Assembly: GCF_011742925.1 (NCBI RefSeq)
Contig: NZ_WAEL01000004.1
Coordinates: 496,001-560,000 of the forward strand
Length of the DNA: 64,000 bases
Origin: Fibrivirga algicola
GTDB lineage: Bacteria; Bacteroidota; Bacteroidia; Cytophagales; Spirosomataceae
Reading direction: 5' to 3'
The position numbers and the translations under genes are program-made. Shown in pieces: positions 53,236 through 61,656 of the stretch. The notes beneath the pieces were generated by a model, which saw only the letters and a program-made list of their open reading frames with translations, searched no databases and was not told the DNA's origin. Every line of letters begins with the position of its first letter. The first letter of the stretch is position 1.

Positions 53236-54396
53236 ATGACCTCACTTCAGCAATCTTTCAGCGTTCCATTCACCTACCTTGTCTCGTTCACAACTGACCT
53301 GTTCAACGAGAACAATCCTGTATTTCGGACTTTTCTGAAACAGCAGGTAACCAACGCGACAATTAAAAAAATACTGGTTGTTGTGGACGAAGGTGTGGCG
53401 ACTGCCCATCCTGCGCTGGCAGCCAATATACGTACCTACCTGGCCACTGAACCTGCCGTAACGCTGGTTGCAGATCCTCTGGTGATACCGGGCGGTGAAA
53501 CCGCCAAGAATGACCCCGCTCTGGTCGATCGCATCGTCGATGCCGTCAACGACTATAGTATCGACCGGCACTCCTACGTGGTGGGCATTGGTGGTGGAGC
53601 GGTGCTCGACCTGGTTGGTTACGCGGCGGCTATTTCGCACCGGGGGGTCCGGCATATTCGTATCCCCACCACAGTCCTGTCGCAGAACGATTCAGGCGTG
53701 GGCGTAAAAAATGGCGTAAATTATAAAGGAAAGAAGAACTTCCTGGGTACGTTTGCCCCGCCGGTTGCGGTGTTCAACGATGCCAGTTTTCTCGCCACGC
53801 TCGACGACCGCGACTGGCGATCAGGCATTGCCGAAGCAGTGAAAGTAGCCCTGATAAAGGACATGCCGTTTTTCGAGTGGCTGGAAGCGCATACCACTGA
53901 ACTGGCCCAACGTGATCCGGAGGCGATGAGCTACCTGATCTACCGCTGTGCCGATCTGCATATGCAGCATATTTCGGGCGGCGATCCCTTCGAGATGGGC
54001 TCAGCCCGACCCCTGGATTTTGGCCACTGGGCAGCGCATAAGCTCGAATACCTAACCAATTTTGCTATTCGCCACGGTGAAGCAGTAGCCATCGGCATTG
54101 CCCTCGACGTGGTGTATTCGCAGTTGGCCGGCCGCCTGCAGGAAGCTGATACCAACCGGATTCTGCACATGTTGCAGGGCGTTGGCTTCGATTTGTTTCA
54201 CCCGGCCCTGGCCGAAAACAACAGCGAACACCTGGTTCGTGGCCTGGCCGAATTCCAGGAACATCTCGGTGGTGAACTGACCATTACGCTGCTCGACGCA
54301 TTGGGCAAAGGCGTTGAAGTTCACGAGATGGATGCGGTATTAATTCGACAAGCCGTGGAAAAGTTGGAGGAAACCATCATGCACAACGAAGTTTAG
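53236..54396 (+). CDS. eboD: EboD, 3-dehydroquinate synthase-like enzyme
   Basis: A 386-residue sugar-phosphate cyclase. NAD-binding GGGAVLDLVGYAA, substrate loop TVLSQNDSGVGVKNGVNY, metal ligands in SGIAEAVKVALIKD (Glu), FGHWAAHKLE (His) and IRHGEAVAIGIALD (His). It belongs to the dehydroquinate-synthase superfamily, but the ebo version is separate from AroB, so its substrate may not be DAHP. The start is ATG 53236 (a GTG at 53221 is possible). eboE follows 19 bp later. Confidence 0.92.
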   Translation: MTSLQQSFSVPFTYLVSFTTDLFNENNPVFRTFLKQQVTNATIKKILVVVDEGVATAHPALAANIRTYLATEPAVTLVADPLVIPGGETAKNDPALVDRIVDAVNDYSIDRHSYVVGIGGGAVLDLVGYAAAISHRGVRHIRIPTTVLSQNDSGVGVKNGVNYKGKKNFLGTFAPPVAVFNDASFLATLDDRDWRSGIAEAVKVALIKDMPFFEWLEAHTTELAQRDPEAMSYLIYRCADLHMQHISGGDPFEMGSARPLDFGHWAAHKLEYLTNFAIRHGEAVAIGIALDVVYSQLAGRLQEADTNRILHMLQGVGFDLFHPALAENNSEHLVRGLAEFQEHLGGELTITLLDALGKGVEVHEMDAVLIRQAVEKLEETIMHNEV

Positions 54397-54415
54397 TTAC
54401 TGACGTCCCCTACCC

Positions 54416-55603
54416 ATGCACCTCGGTTATTGTACTAATATTCATCCCGGCGAAGCATGGGACGATCATTTTCGGCATTTGCGCGAACAGGTTCCCGCCG
54501 TAAAAGCGGCAGTCTCGCCCAACGCACTCCTGCCATTGGGGCTTCGATTGGCCAATCAGGCCAGCATCGATCTGCTACAGCCTGAAAAGCTGGCCGAATT
54601 GAAGAACTGGCTGGCCGAAACTGGTTGCTACGTGTTCACCATGAACGGTTTCCCCTACGGAGGCTTTCACAATGAACGGGTAAAAGATCAGGTTCATGCT
54701 CCCGACTGGACAACCAGCGACCGGGCCGATTACTCGATTCGACTGTTCCGACTGCTGGCAAAGCTGATGCCCGAGACCGAAACGGAAGGCGGTATCTCTA
54801 CGTCGCCCCTCTCCTACCGCCTCTGGTGGCCAACACCCGAAGCCCGGCAACAGGCTATGCACACGGCTACCCAGAACGTGTTGCGGGTCTTAACCGAACT
54901 CCTGCAGCTCCGCGAAACCACGGGCAAAGTGCTGCACCTCGATATCGAGCCCGAACCCGATGGTCTGCTCGACAATACGGCCGATTTCGTTGCCTGGTAT
55001 ACCGATGTACTCCGCCCCGCCGCCCGAACGTATTTGGCCCAGCAGCACGGCTTGAGCGCAGCTGACGCCGACACTGCCCTCCGCGACCACATTCAACTGT
55101 GTTACGACGTTTGCCACGTAGCGGTAGCGTATGAAGAACTGGAAAGTGTACTTGCCGCTCTGCAGGAAGCAGATATTCTGATTGGAAAGGTGCAGATCAG
55201 TTCGGCCCTGCGCTTACGCTTTGATCAAACTAGCGATGCTACTTACCAGGCTATTGCTGCCTTCAATGAGCCAACGTACCTGCATCAGGTAGTAGCGCGA
55301 TTAGCCGACGGCTCGCTGAATCACTACGGCGATCTGCCTGACGCACTCACAGATTTCGATGCGGCAACTCATCGTGAATGGCGCGTACATTTTCACGTGC
55401 CACTCTTTCTGGACCACTACGGTTTATTACAGTCTACCCAAAATAGCGTAGTCGACGTTTTACAGCGGCAACGTACCCGGCCATTCACTAACCAACTGGA
55501 AGTAGAAACGTACACCTGGGGCGTGCTCCCCGCCGACCTGCAACTCCCCATCAGCGAATCGATCAGCCGGGAGATGGCTTGGGTATTCAATCAAATTAGC
55601 TAG
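54416..55603 (+). CDS. eboE: EboE, TIM-barrel 'metabolite traffic' protein
   Basis: A 395-residue sugar-isomerase/AP-endonuclease-2-like barrel. Telling stretches are LGYCTNIHPGEAWDDHF, FTMNGFPYGGFHNERVKDQVHAPDW, VLHLDIEPEPDGLLDN and LCYDVCHVAVAYEE, containing the likely metal-binding Glu, Asp and His. This set is specific to EboE. The reaction is unknown. A heptad-armed hairpin separates it from eboF. Confidence 0.92.
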   Translation: MHLGYCTNIHPGEAWDDHFRHLREQVPAVKAAVSPNALLPLGLRLANQASIDLLQPEKLAELKNWLAETGCYVFTMNGFPYGGFHNERVKDQVHAPDWTTSDRADYSIRLFRLLAKLMPETETEGGISTSPLSYRLWWPTPEARQQAMHTATQNVLRVLTELLQLRETTGKVLHLDIEPEPDGLLDNTADFVAWYTDVLRPAARTYLAQQHGLSAADADTALRDHIQLCYDVCHVAVAYEELESVLAALQEADILIGKVQISSALRLRFDQTSDATYQAIAAFNEPTYLHQVVARLADGSLNHYGDLPDALTDFDAATHREWRVHFHVPLFLDHYGLLQSTQNSVVDVLQRQRTRPFTNQLEVETYTWGVLPADLQLPISESISREMAWVFNQIS

Positions 55604-55607
55604 TTAA

Positions 55608-55691
55608 GGTTTGACGCTTGTGGTTTGACGTTGCGCGGCTGCTCAACGAAGCGGAAGACGAGCCGCGCAACGTCAAACCACAACCCACAAC
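55608..55691. repeat. Heptad-armed hairpin, copy 8
   Basis: A 20-bp perfect stem, TGGTTTGACGTTGCGCGGCT with AGCCGCGCAACGTCAAACCA, extended outward by GGTTTGACGCTTG and CAACCCACAAC. It is the best-preserved copy, inside the ebo operon, 4 bp before eboF. Confidence 0.82.
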
Positions 55692-55695
55692 TCCT

Positions 55696-57087
55696 ATGAA
55701 CAAGACCGTAGTCATTGATATTGTTGGCCTGAGTGCCAGCCTGATTGGCAAGCATACGCCGTTCCTGAAAGCCTATATTGAGGCGAGGCACCTGACGTAC
55801 ATCAAGCCTGTATTGCCGGCCGTTACAACGACATCGCAAAGCTGTTACGTAACCGGCAAATGGCCGTCGGAGCACGGTATTGTGGGTAACGGCTGGTACG
55901 ACCGGGAAGACGCCGAAATCAAATTCTGGAAGCAGTCGAATAAACTCGTACAGGCGGAGAAGATTTGGGAACGCGCCAAACGGGAAGACCCGGCCTTTAC
56001 CTGCTCCAAGATGTTCTGGTGGTACAACATGTACGCCGCCGTCGACTATTCGGTGACGCCCCGGCCTCAGTACCATTCGGACGGTCTGAAAATGCCCGAC
56101 TGCTACAGCCACCCCTCGGAACTGCGCGACGAGTTGACCCAAAAGCTGGGTACGTTCCCGTTATTCAATTTCTGGGGACCAAACGCCAACATCAAATGCT
56201 CGAAATGGATCGCCGACGCGTCGATGTATGTCGATGACAAGCATGACCCAACGCTCACGCTGATCTACCTGCCTCATCTCGACTACGGTCTGCAAAAATT
56301 CGGCGTCGATTTTACCAACGTCGCCAGCGATTTGCGCGAGATCGATGAGTTGGTAGCCAACCTGGTCCGATTCTACGAGAAGAAGAAAACCCGCGTTATC
56401 CTGCTGTCGGAATACGGCATCAACACCGTGAACCGGCCGGTTTACATCAACCGGGCATTGCGCGAAGCAGGCCTGATTGCCGTTCGTGTGGAAGCGGGCC
56501 GCGAGTTGCTCGATGCAGGTGCCAGTGCGGCTTTCGCAGCACCCGACCATCAGATTGCCCATGTATACGTACATGACCCGGCCCAGATTCCGCGGGTGAA
56601 AGCCCTATTGGAAGCCCTGCCCGGTGTGGCCGAAGTGCTGGACGAGGCAGGTAAACAGGCGCATCACCTCGACCATGAACGGTCGGGCGATCTGGTAGCC
56701 ATTGCCGAAGCAGATAGCTGGTTCGCCTATTATTACTGGCTCGACGATGCCAAAAAACCAGATTATGCGCAGGCCGTCGACATCCACCGCAAGCCCGGCT
56801 ATGACCCGGCCGAGCTGTTTATGGACCAGACCAACCCGCTGATCAAAGCAAAAGCAGGCTACAAACTGGCCCGTAAGTTGCTTGGCTTCCGGTATCTGAT
56901 GGACGTCATTTCGCTGGATGCCACGCTGGTAAAAGGGTCGCACGGCGGGATTAACATCGGTCGGGAATTCTACCCCGTTCTGGTGACCGATCAGCCAGCC
57001 AAACAGCCTGAGCTAGACGCCATTGATGTTTACGATGTTATCTGGCAGACCTTAAATGCCCCGGTTATAGCGCCAGTGCGTGCGTAA
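55696..57087 (+). CDS. eboF: EboF, alkaline phosphatase/nucleotide pyrophosphatase-like
   Basis: A 463-residue alkaline-phosphatase-superfamily enzyme without a signal peptide. The nucleophile region is PVLPAVTTTSQSCYVTGKWPSEHGIVGNGWYDR. Metal sites appear in YLPHLDYGLQKFG, LLSEYGINTV, and KGSHGGINIGREF. The closest relatives act on nucleotide pyrophosphates or phosphodiesters, so it may split an activated (NDP- or lipid-linked) intermediate. The ATG at 55696 starts the fold; the frame is open upstream through the hairpin but has no homology there. Confidence 0.9.
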   Translation: MNKTVVIDIVGLSASLIGKHTPFLKAYIEARHLTYIKPVLPAVTTTSQSCYVTGKWPSEHGIVGNGWYDREDAEIKFWKQSNKLVQAEKIWERAKREDPAFTCSKMFWWYNMYAAVDYSVTPRPQYHSDGLKMPDCYSHPSELRDELTQKLGTFPLFNFWGPNANIKCSKWIADASMYVDDKHDPTLTLIYLPHLDYGLQKFGVDFTNVASDLREIDELVANLVRFYEKKKTRVILLSEYGINTVNRPVYINRALREAGLIAVRVEAGRELLDAGASAAFAAPDHQIAHVYVHDPAQIPRVKALLEALPGVAEVLDEAGKQAHHLDHERSGDLVAIAEADSWFAYYYWLDDAKKPDYAQAVDIHRKPGYDPAELFMDQTNPLIKAKAGYKLARKLLGFRYLMDVISLDATLVKGSHGGINIGREFYPVLVTDQPAKQPELDAIDVYDVIWQTLNAPVIAPVRA

Positions 57088-57090
57088 AAG

Positions 57091-57118
57091 TTGTAATTTT
57101 GACTAAAAAATAAGTTTG
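57091..57118 (+). promoter_or_regulatory. Promoter of gldC
   Basis: TTG (57091-57093) and TAAGTTTG (57111-57118), 17 bp apart, match the Bacteroidota -33/-7 pattern. This gives a ~100-nt leader that contains heptad copy 9. Confidence 0.6.
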
Positions 57119-57217
57119 CCAGTTTGTGGTTTGGCATTTGACATGGCCCGTGTAGATGATGTATATAATCATAAGCAACGCCACGTTATAAGACTAATCA
57201 CAAGCGGCAAACCTTCC
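57119..57217. repeat. Heptad-armed hairpin, copy 9 (degenerate)
   Basis: Left AGTTTGTGG TTTGGCA TTTGACA TGG; right GCAACGCCACG to CACAAGCGGCAAACC. It lies wholly in the gldC leader. Confidence 0.5.
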
Positions 57218-57222
57218 TTCAC

Positions 57223-57576
57223 ATGCGTCAATCCGAGATAAACTTCACCGTTGAATTAGACAACGACAACGTACCCGACAAAATCTATTGGGACGCCACC
57301 GATAACCCAAATGAAGGCCTGAACGATACAAAAGGGGTATCTATCGCCGTTTGGGACCACTACCACCGCAATACTCTGAAAATCGACCTCTGGACCAAAG
57401 ACATGGAAGTGGGCGATATGAAGCGGTTTATGATCGAAATCATGGGCGGCATTGCCAGCACCGTTCGCACAGCAACCAACGACACAGCAATGGCCGATGA
57501 TATTGATAACCTGTGCCGCACACTCAGCAAACGGGTAGAAGCCGAATTCCGGGCCGAGAACCAGGCGGGTAAGTAA
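57223..57576 (+). CDS. gldC: Gliding motility protein GldC
   Basis: A 117-residue small cytosolic protein: INFTVELDNDNVPDKIYWDATDNP, SIAVWDHYHRNTLKIDLWTKDMEVGDMKRF and IASTVRTATNDTAMADDI are the family pattern. GldC improves gliding and is found almost only in Bacteroidota. Other gld genes are not in the window. Confidence 0.93.
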   Translation: MRQSEINFTVELDNDNVPDKIYWDATDNPNEGLNDTKGVSIAVWDHYHRNTLKIDLWTKDMEVGDMKRFMIEIMGGIASTVRTATNDTAMADDIDNLCRTLSKRVEAEFRAENQAGK

Positions 57577-57620
57577 CGCCAGCGGTCTACACCAGTTTAC
57601 CAGTCAATCTCACCGTATCA

Positions 57621-58835
57621 ATGATGTATCGTTCAAACTGGCTCCGAATGGGGCATCTACTGCTGCTATTTTGTCTGCTTTGTACGTTTCAGGCAGTGGC
57701 GCAGAAGGGTATTACCTTTCAGCAGGCACCACTCAGCACTGTGTTCAAATCGGCGCAGAAGGCAGGTAAGCTGGTTTTCGTTGAGGTGTATTCACCCGAT
57801 TGCCACGTGTGTCAAAGCTTTATGCCTACCCTGGCCGACAGTCGGGTGGGAAAGTCGTACAACGCCAAGTTTATCAGCACCAAGGCCGACATCAATCAGC
57901 CTGTTGTTCGCGAGTGGCTGAAATCGAAAAAGTATTATGTGCCCTCGCTCCCGCTGTTTCTGTATTTCAGCCCCAGCGGCGAACTGGTTCATTTTGCGAT
58001 GAGTCAGAACTCAGCCGACGAATTGATCCGGCACGGCAATAATGCGGTGTCTCCGGCGACCCGGAGCCAGACCTGGAAACAACGCTACAATGCAGGGGAG
58101 AAATCACCCAATTTCCTGATCGATCTGGCCATGTACAGTCGGGTTGTATGCGACACCGTTACCAACATCGCCGCTATGGAAGAGTACGCCCGTCAGCAGC
58201 CAGCTAACACCTACGCCTCGGCCAGTAACTGGCTGGTAACGCAGAAGCTGGTCATCGATATGGACAATCCGCTGGCCCGCAGTCTGGTCAATAATTTCCC
58301 GGCCTACAAGAAGCAATATGGTCAGGCCGCCACCGACGTCGCCGAGAACATCCTGATGTCGTCGTTATACAGCAGCCGGGGTGGTCGCTATTCACCGGCC
58401 CAGATTAAGCAGGTATACGAAGGGCTGACCCGAATTGGTATCGATCCTAAAATGGCTTCGTCGAGAACGTTATTACCCGAGGTAACGGCGTATTTCCGGC
58501 TGAAACAGGGTAGCATGGCGGCCGAACGTATGAATACCCATATTGCAACCCATTCGCTCTCGGTACCTGAATATGTGTACGTGGCGCGGCTCTTCAACCG
58601 GAGTAGCCCCGACTCGTCGGACGTCCCTTCGCTGATTAAATGGACTAGCAAAGCACTTGCCCTGAAAACCACGCCCGGCGAACAGGCCGACCTGTACTAT
58701 GAACAGGCCGAAGCTTACCGCCGCGCTCACCGAACCGCCGAGGCGCGTCAGGCAGCAACCCGGTCAATGGAGATCGCGCAAGCCAGCCGAATTGATACAA
58801 AACGAAATACTGAACTGATTAATAAACTGAAATAA
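57621..58835 (+). CDS. Secreted thioredoxin-fold protein with helical C-terminus
   Basis: 404 residues with a signal peptide ending near AVAQ. A thioredoxin-like domain (about residues 30-150) has the redox motif SPDCHVCQSF (CxxC). The remaining ~250 residues look helical and TPR-like (YYEQAEAYRRAHRTAEARQAA). It may be a periplasmic disulfide or haem-maturation-type reductase; the substrate is unknown. The start could also be the second Met. It follows gldC by 44 bp. Confidence 0.83.
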   Translation: MMYRSNWLRMGHLLLLFCLLCTFQAVAQKGITFQQAPLSTVFKSAQKAGKLVFVEVYSPDCHVCQSFMPTLADSRVGKSYNAKFISTKADINQPVVREWLKSKKYYVPSLPLFLYFSPSGELVHFAMSQNSADELIRHGNNAVSPATRSQTWKQRYNAGEKSPNFLIDLAMYSRVVCDTVTNIAAMEEYARQQPANTYASASNWLVTQKLVIDMDNPLARSLVNNFPAYKKQYGQAATDVAENILMSSLYSSRGGRYSPAQIKQVYEGLTRIGIDPKMASSRTLLPEVTAYFRLKQGSMAAERMNTHIATHSLSVPEYVYVARLFNRSSPDSSDVPSLIKWTSKALALKTTPGEQADLYYEQAEAYRRAHRTAEARQAATRSMEIAQASRIDTKRNTELINKLK

Positions 58836-58847
58836 GTAGTAGTTTCA

Positions 58848-58917
58848 AGCATCAGGGAATGCTGGTTGTCCACAGTAGGAGTAGTAAACAGCGACACCTG
58901 AGACTTGACACTCATTT
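58848..58917. repeat. Heptad-armed hairpin, copy 10 (degenerate)
   Basis: The right arm, AACAGCGACACCTGAGACTTGACAC, resembles the right arm of copy 7; the left arm is mostly lost (GTTTCAAGCATCAGG). It lies just before bioB. Confidence 0.4.
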
Positions 58918-58929
58918 CTTTTCGATACC

Positions 58930-59925
58930 ATGCGCACTAACTGGACACGCGACGAGGTCGCTGCTATTTATAATAGCCCCGTTTTAGACCTGATTTACCG
59001 CGCTGCAACGGTGCATCGGCAACACCACGACCCACAGGAGGTGCAGGTCTGCACGCTATTGTCGGTAAAGACAGGGGGATGCCCCGAAGACTGTTCGTAC
59101 TGCCCGCAGGCGGCCCGTTACCACACCAACGTAAAAGTGCACAAGCTGCTGGAAGTAAATGAGGTGCTGGAGGCCGCCAGTCAGGCTAAGGCATCGGGGA
59201 GCAGCCGGTTTTGCATGGGTGCTGCCTGGCGTGAAGTCCGCGACAACCGCGACTTCGACAGCGTACTCGATATGGTACGGGGCGTAAACGCCATGGGCAT
59301 GGAGGTCTGCTGCACACTTGGCATGCTAACCGACAGCCAGGCGCAAAAATTGAAAGATGCCGGTCTGTATGCGTACAATCATAACCTCGACACCAGCGAA
59401 GAATTTTACGGCGACATCATTAGTACACGTACCTACGACGACCGGCTGGACACTCTTGGCCACGTGCGTGACGCAGGTATCTCGGTCTGTTCAGGTGGTA
59501 TAATCGGCATGGGCGAATCGCACAATGACCGTATCGGTATGTTGCTCACCCTGGCTACCCTACCCCAACATCCCGAATCGGTGCCAGTTAATGCCCTCGT
59601 TCCTGTTGAAGGTACACCCCTGGAAGAGCAGGAGCGCGTATCTGTGTGGGAAATGGTACGCATGATTGCCACGGCGCGAATCATTATGCCAAACGCCATG
59701 GTGCGCCTATCGGCCGGCCGGGTCCGTATGACAACCGAAGAGCAGGCCCTTTGCTTTTTGGCCGGTGCCAACTCCATCTTCGCCGGCGACAAACTGCTGA
59801 CGACGCCCAACCCTGATACCGACGCTGATCAGCAACTATTTCAGACATTAAATATCCGTCCCCGGGCAGCGTTCAAAAACGAGCAAGGACAAGCCGCCGT
59901 TAAGTTCGAGCAGATTCCGGTATAG
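58930..59925 (+). CDS. bioB: Biotin synthase
   Basis: A 331-residue radical-SAM enzyme that inserts sulfur into dethiobiotin. The [4Fe-4S] motif is [10 protein letters not shown] (CxxxCxxC). [24 protein letters not shown] and [16 protein letters not shown] are conserved BioB stretches that include [2Fe-2S] ligands. It is monocistronic with a terminator; no other bio gene is adjacent. Confidence 0.97.
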   Translation: MRTNWTRDEVAAIYNSPVLDLIYRAATVHRQHHDPQEVQVCTLLSVKTGGCPEDCSYCPQAARYHTNVKVHKLLEVNEVLEAASQAKASGSSRFCMGAAWREVRDNRDFDSVLDMVRGVNAMGMEVCCTLGMLTDSQAQKLKDAGLYAYNHNLDTSEEFYGDIISTRTYDDRLDTLGHVRDAGISVCSGGIIGMGESHNDRIGMLLTLATLPQHPESVPVNALVPVEGTPLEEQERVSVWEMVRMIATARIIMPNAMVRLSAGRVRMTTEEQALCFLAGANSIFAGDKLLTTPNPDTDADQQLFQTLNIRPRAAFKNEQGQAAVKFEQIPV

Positions 59926-59968
59926 ACAGCGTAACGTACACTTGCGCAACGTACCCAGTTTAATTACC

Positions 59969-59996
59969 AAGCCAGACAGCTATGTCTGGCTTTTTT
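59969..59996 (+). terminator. Terminator after bioB
   Basis: A stem of AAGCCAGACA with TGTCTGGCTT and a T run (TTTTTT). Confidence 0.88.
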
Positions 59997-60186
59997 CATG
60001 CTTCACCCTGTGTATTCAACGCGTTGAAAGCGATTTTATACCGTTCCCTCACAAAATCATGCCGTATAATTGGTATCGGTCCGATAAACTACCCGTTGTC
60101 TCACAGAAACGTTTAATTCGTATGATCCAAACTATAAAGCAGTCAGAAACCAGTCATATGCTTAATTACATGTCTATTGCTGATTA

Positions 60187-60816
60187 ATGAATCCGCTAAT
60201 TACAGTTGTTGTTCCGACTTGTCGCCGTCCAGCACTACTCCGAAACTGCTTACAGGCTCTGGCACAGCAAAAGCTAACGCCAAGCCAGTTTGAAGTAATC
60301 GTAGTAGATCAGGCTAATGACCGGACAACAGCCGCTTTAGTTCGTGAAGTTGCCCGCCAAACGGGTTTATACGCCCGGTACCTCAGTCAGCCGGAAGAAA
60401 TTGGGTTAGCTGCGGCCTACAACCGGGGGTGGCGTGCGGCTCAGAGCCTGTTTGTCGTCTTTACTCAGGATGACTGCTTACCTCAGCCCCTATGGCTGAC
60501 TACGGCTCTGCCCCTCTTTCATAAAGGCGCTCAGGCAATAATTGGACGGGTCGAACACCGATTGCCGAAGAAGCCGCTAACCGGTACCGTTATGGCAAAC
60601 CTGTTCTGTCGGCGCGCCCTGCTTGAGCAGGTTAGTGGCTTCGATGAGTCGATCGACACAAAGCAACTGGATCAAATAGATTGGCTTGATAAACTAGCCC
60701 AAATCGGAGTACCGATTATTTCATGCCCTGACGCCGTAGTGACACACGGCCTCCCTACAAATACATCATGGCTAAGTTCATTGCGTTCTACTTTATACAA
60801 ACTCCTATTTTATTAA
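60187..60816 (+). CDS. Family 2 glycosyltransferase (short)
   Basis: A 209-residue GT-A protein: PLITVVVPTCRRPALL at the start, VIVVDQANDRTT, VFTQDDCLPQP (the DxD-like site), then a C-terminal GFDESIDTKQLDQIDW acidic region. At 209 residues it lacks the membrane or extra domains of many GT2 proteins. It sits 18 bp upstream of the LytTR gene and may be co-transcribed with it. AT-richer than the window average. Confidence 0.85.
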   Translation: MNPLITVVVPTCRRPALLRNCLQALAQQKLTPSQFEVIVVDQANDRTTAALVREVARQTGLYARYLSQPEEIGLAAAYNRGWRAAQSLFVVFTQDDCLPQPLWLTTALPLFHKGAQAIIGRVEHRLPKKPLTGTVMANLFCRRALLEQVSGFDESIDTKQLDQIDWLDKLAQIGVPIISCPDAVVTHGLPTNTSWLSSLRSTLYKLLFY

Positions 60817-60834
60817 CTACCAACTATTATAAAA

Positions 60835-61650
60835 ATGAGCGTTGTAAAACCTGCAATCCGACACCCGGCATTGATTGCCTATCTGGCTGGCGCTAATAAT
60901 TATACATGGCTGCATTTTAGAAACGGTGAAAAGAAAATGTTGGCGAAGCCCATTAGCTATCTGGAAACGCAATTACCAGATTTCATCCGGGTTCACAAGA
61001 CCGCTCTGGTCAATCCAGCCTGCGTTGAAAAGTTACAGCAGCCCCCGCGCCAACGTATGGCGGGTAGCGTTCAGTTGGAAGGAGGTATTGTATTACCGGT
61101 GAGCCGCCGACGCTGGCGTGAAGTGGCGTTAGCGCTGGAGCCGTATCTGTTTCCGGAAGTTGCTGAAGTAGCGAAAAACAAACCAGCCGTTAATGAGACT
61201 TTGCCGGGCTCAAAGCCAAAAGTAGAGACTCGTCCAACAACCCGCTCTGTAATTTTAGTAACTGAAGAAAGTAACACCTTACCCATTAAGTGGGCCCTGG
61301 AGTCGCGCTGGAGTCAATACGTATTACACACACTGAATCAGAGCAGTCATTTGCCAAACGTGCTCAGCCTGTTAGCCTCAGATGAATTGCCTACTCTGAT
61401 TATTTTAGATGCCCGCACGTTAACCCTCGAGCGACTGAATACCCTGCAGCTCCTGAAACAGCATGATCATTTTGGGCATATTCCCGTAGTAGTGGTGGTA
61501 CCACCCGCCGACGAAACGATTGCGGATAGCTACCGCCGACGGGCCAACTCCGTGATATCGCTGTCTGACACCCAGCCACCGCTGGCTCCTACTATCGACC
61601 GTATTTGTCAGTTTTGGCTTCGAACAGCTGCTCTTCCATTACCTGCCTGA
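60835..61650 (+). CDS. LytTR DNA-binding protein with C-terminal receiver-like domain
   Basis: 271 residues. Residues ~10-105 are a LytTR domain (FIRVHKTALVNPACVEKL, LPVSRRRWREV). Residues ~138-271 look like a degenerate receiver domain: ILVTEES in place of the acidic pair, LIILDARTL with Asp192 at the phospho-acceptor position, and PVVVVVPPADE, but no Lys at the usual site. The order is the reverse of AgrA/LytR regulators. It may control the GT2 gene just upstream. The gene converges on a single-domain response regulator with a 6-bp gap. Confidence 0.8.
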   Translation: MSVVKPAIRHPALIAYLAGANNYTWLHFRNGEKKMLAKPISYLETQLPDFIRVHKTALVNPACVEKLQQPPRQRMAGSVQLEGGIVLPVSRRRWREVALALEPYLFPEVAEVAKNKPAVNETLPGSKPKVETRPTTRSVILVTEESNTLPIKWALESRWSQYVLHTLNQSSHLPNVLSLLASDELPTLIILDARTLTLERLNTLQLLKQHDHFGHIPVVVVVPPADETIADSYRRRANSVISLSDTQPPLAPTIDRICQFWLRTAALPLPA

Positions 61651-61656
61651 TTGCAA

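Noticed and set aside
53236-54396. EboD as the housekeeping 3-dehydroquinate synthase AroB
   Set aside because: Its position inside a complete ebo cluster and its divergent sequence fit EboD better; no other shikimate gene is nearby.
11449-58917. Heptad hairpins as a CRISPR array
   Set aside because: The repeats are 7 bp, contiguous, mirrored and scattered singly; there are no equal repeats with spacers and no cas genes.
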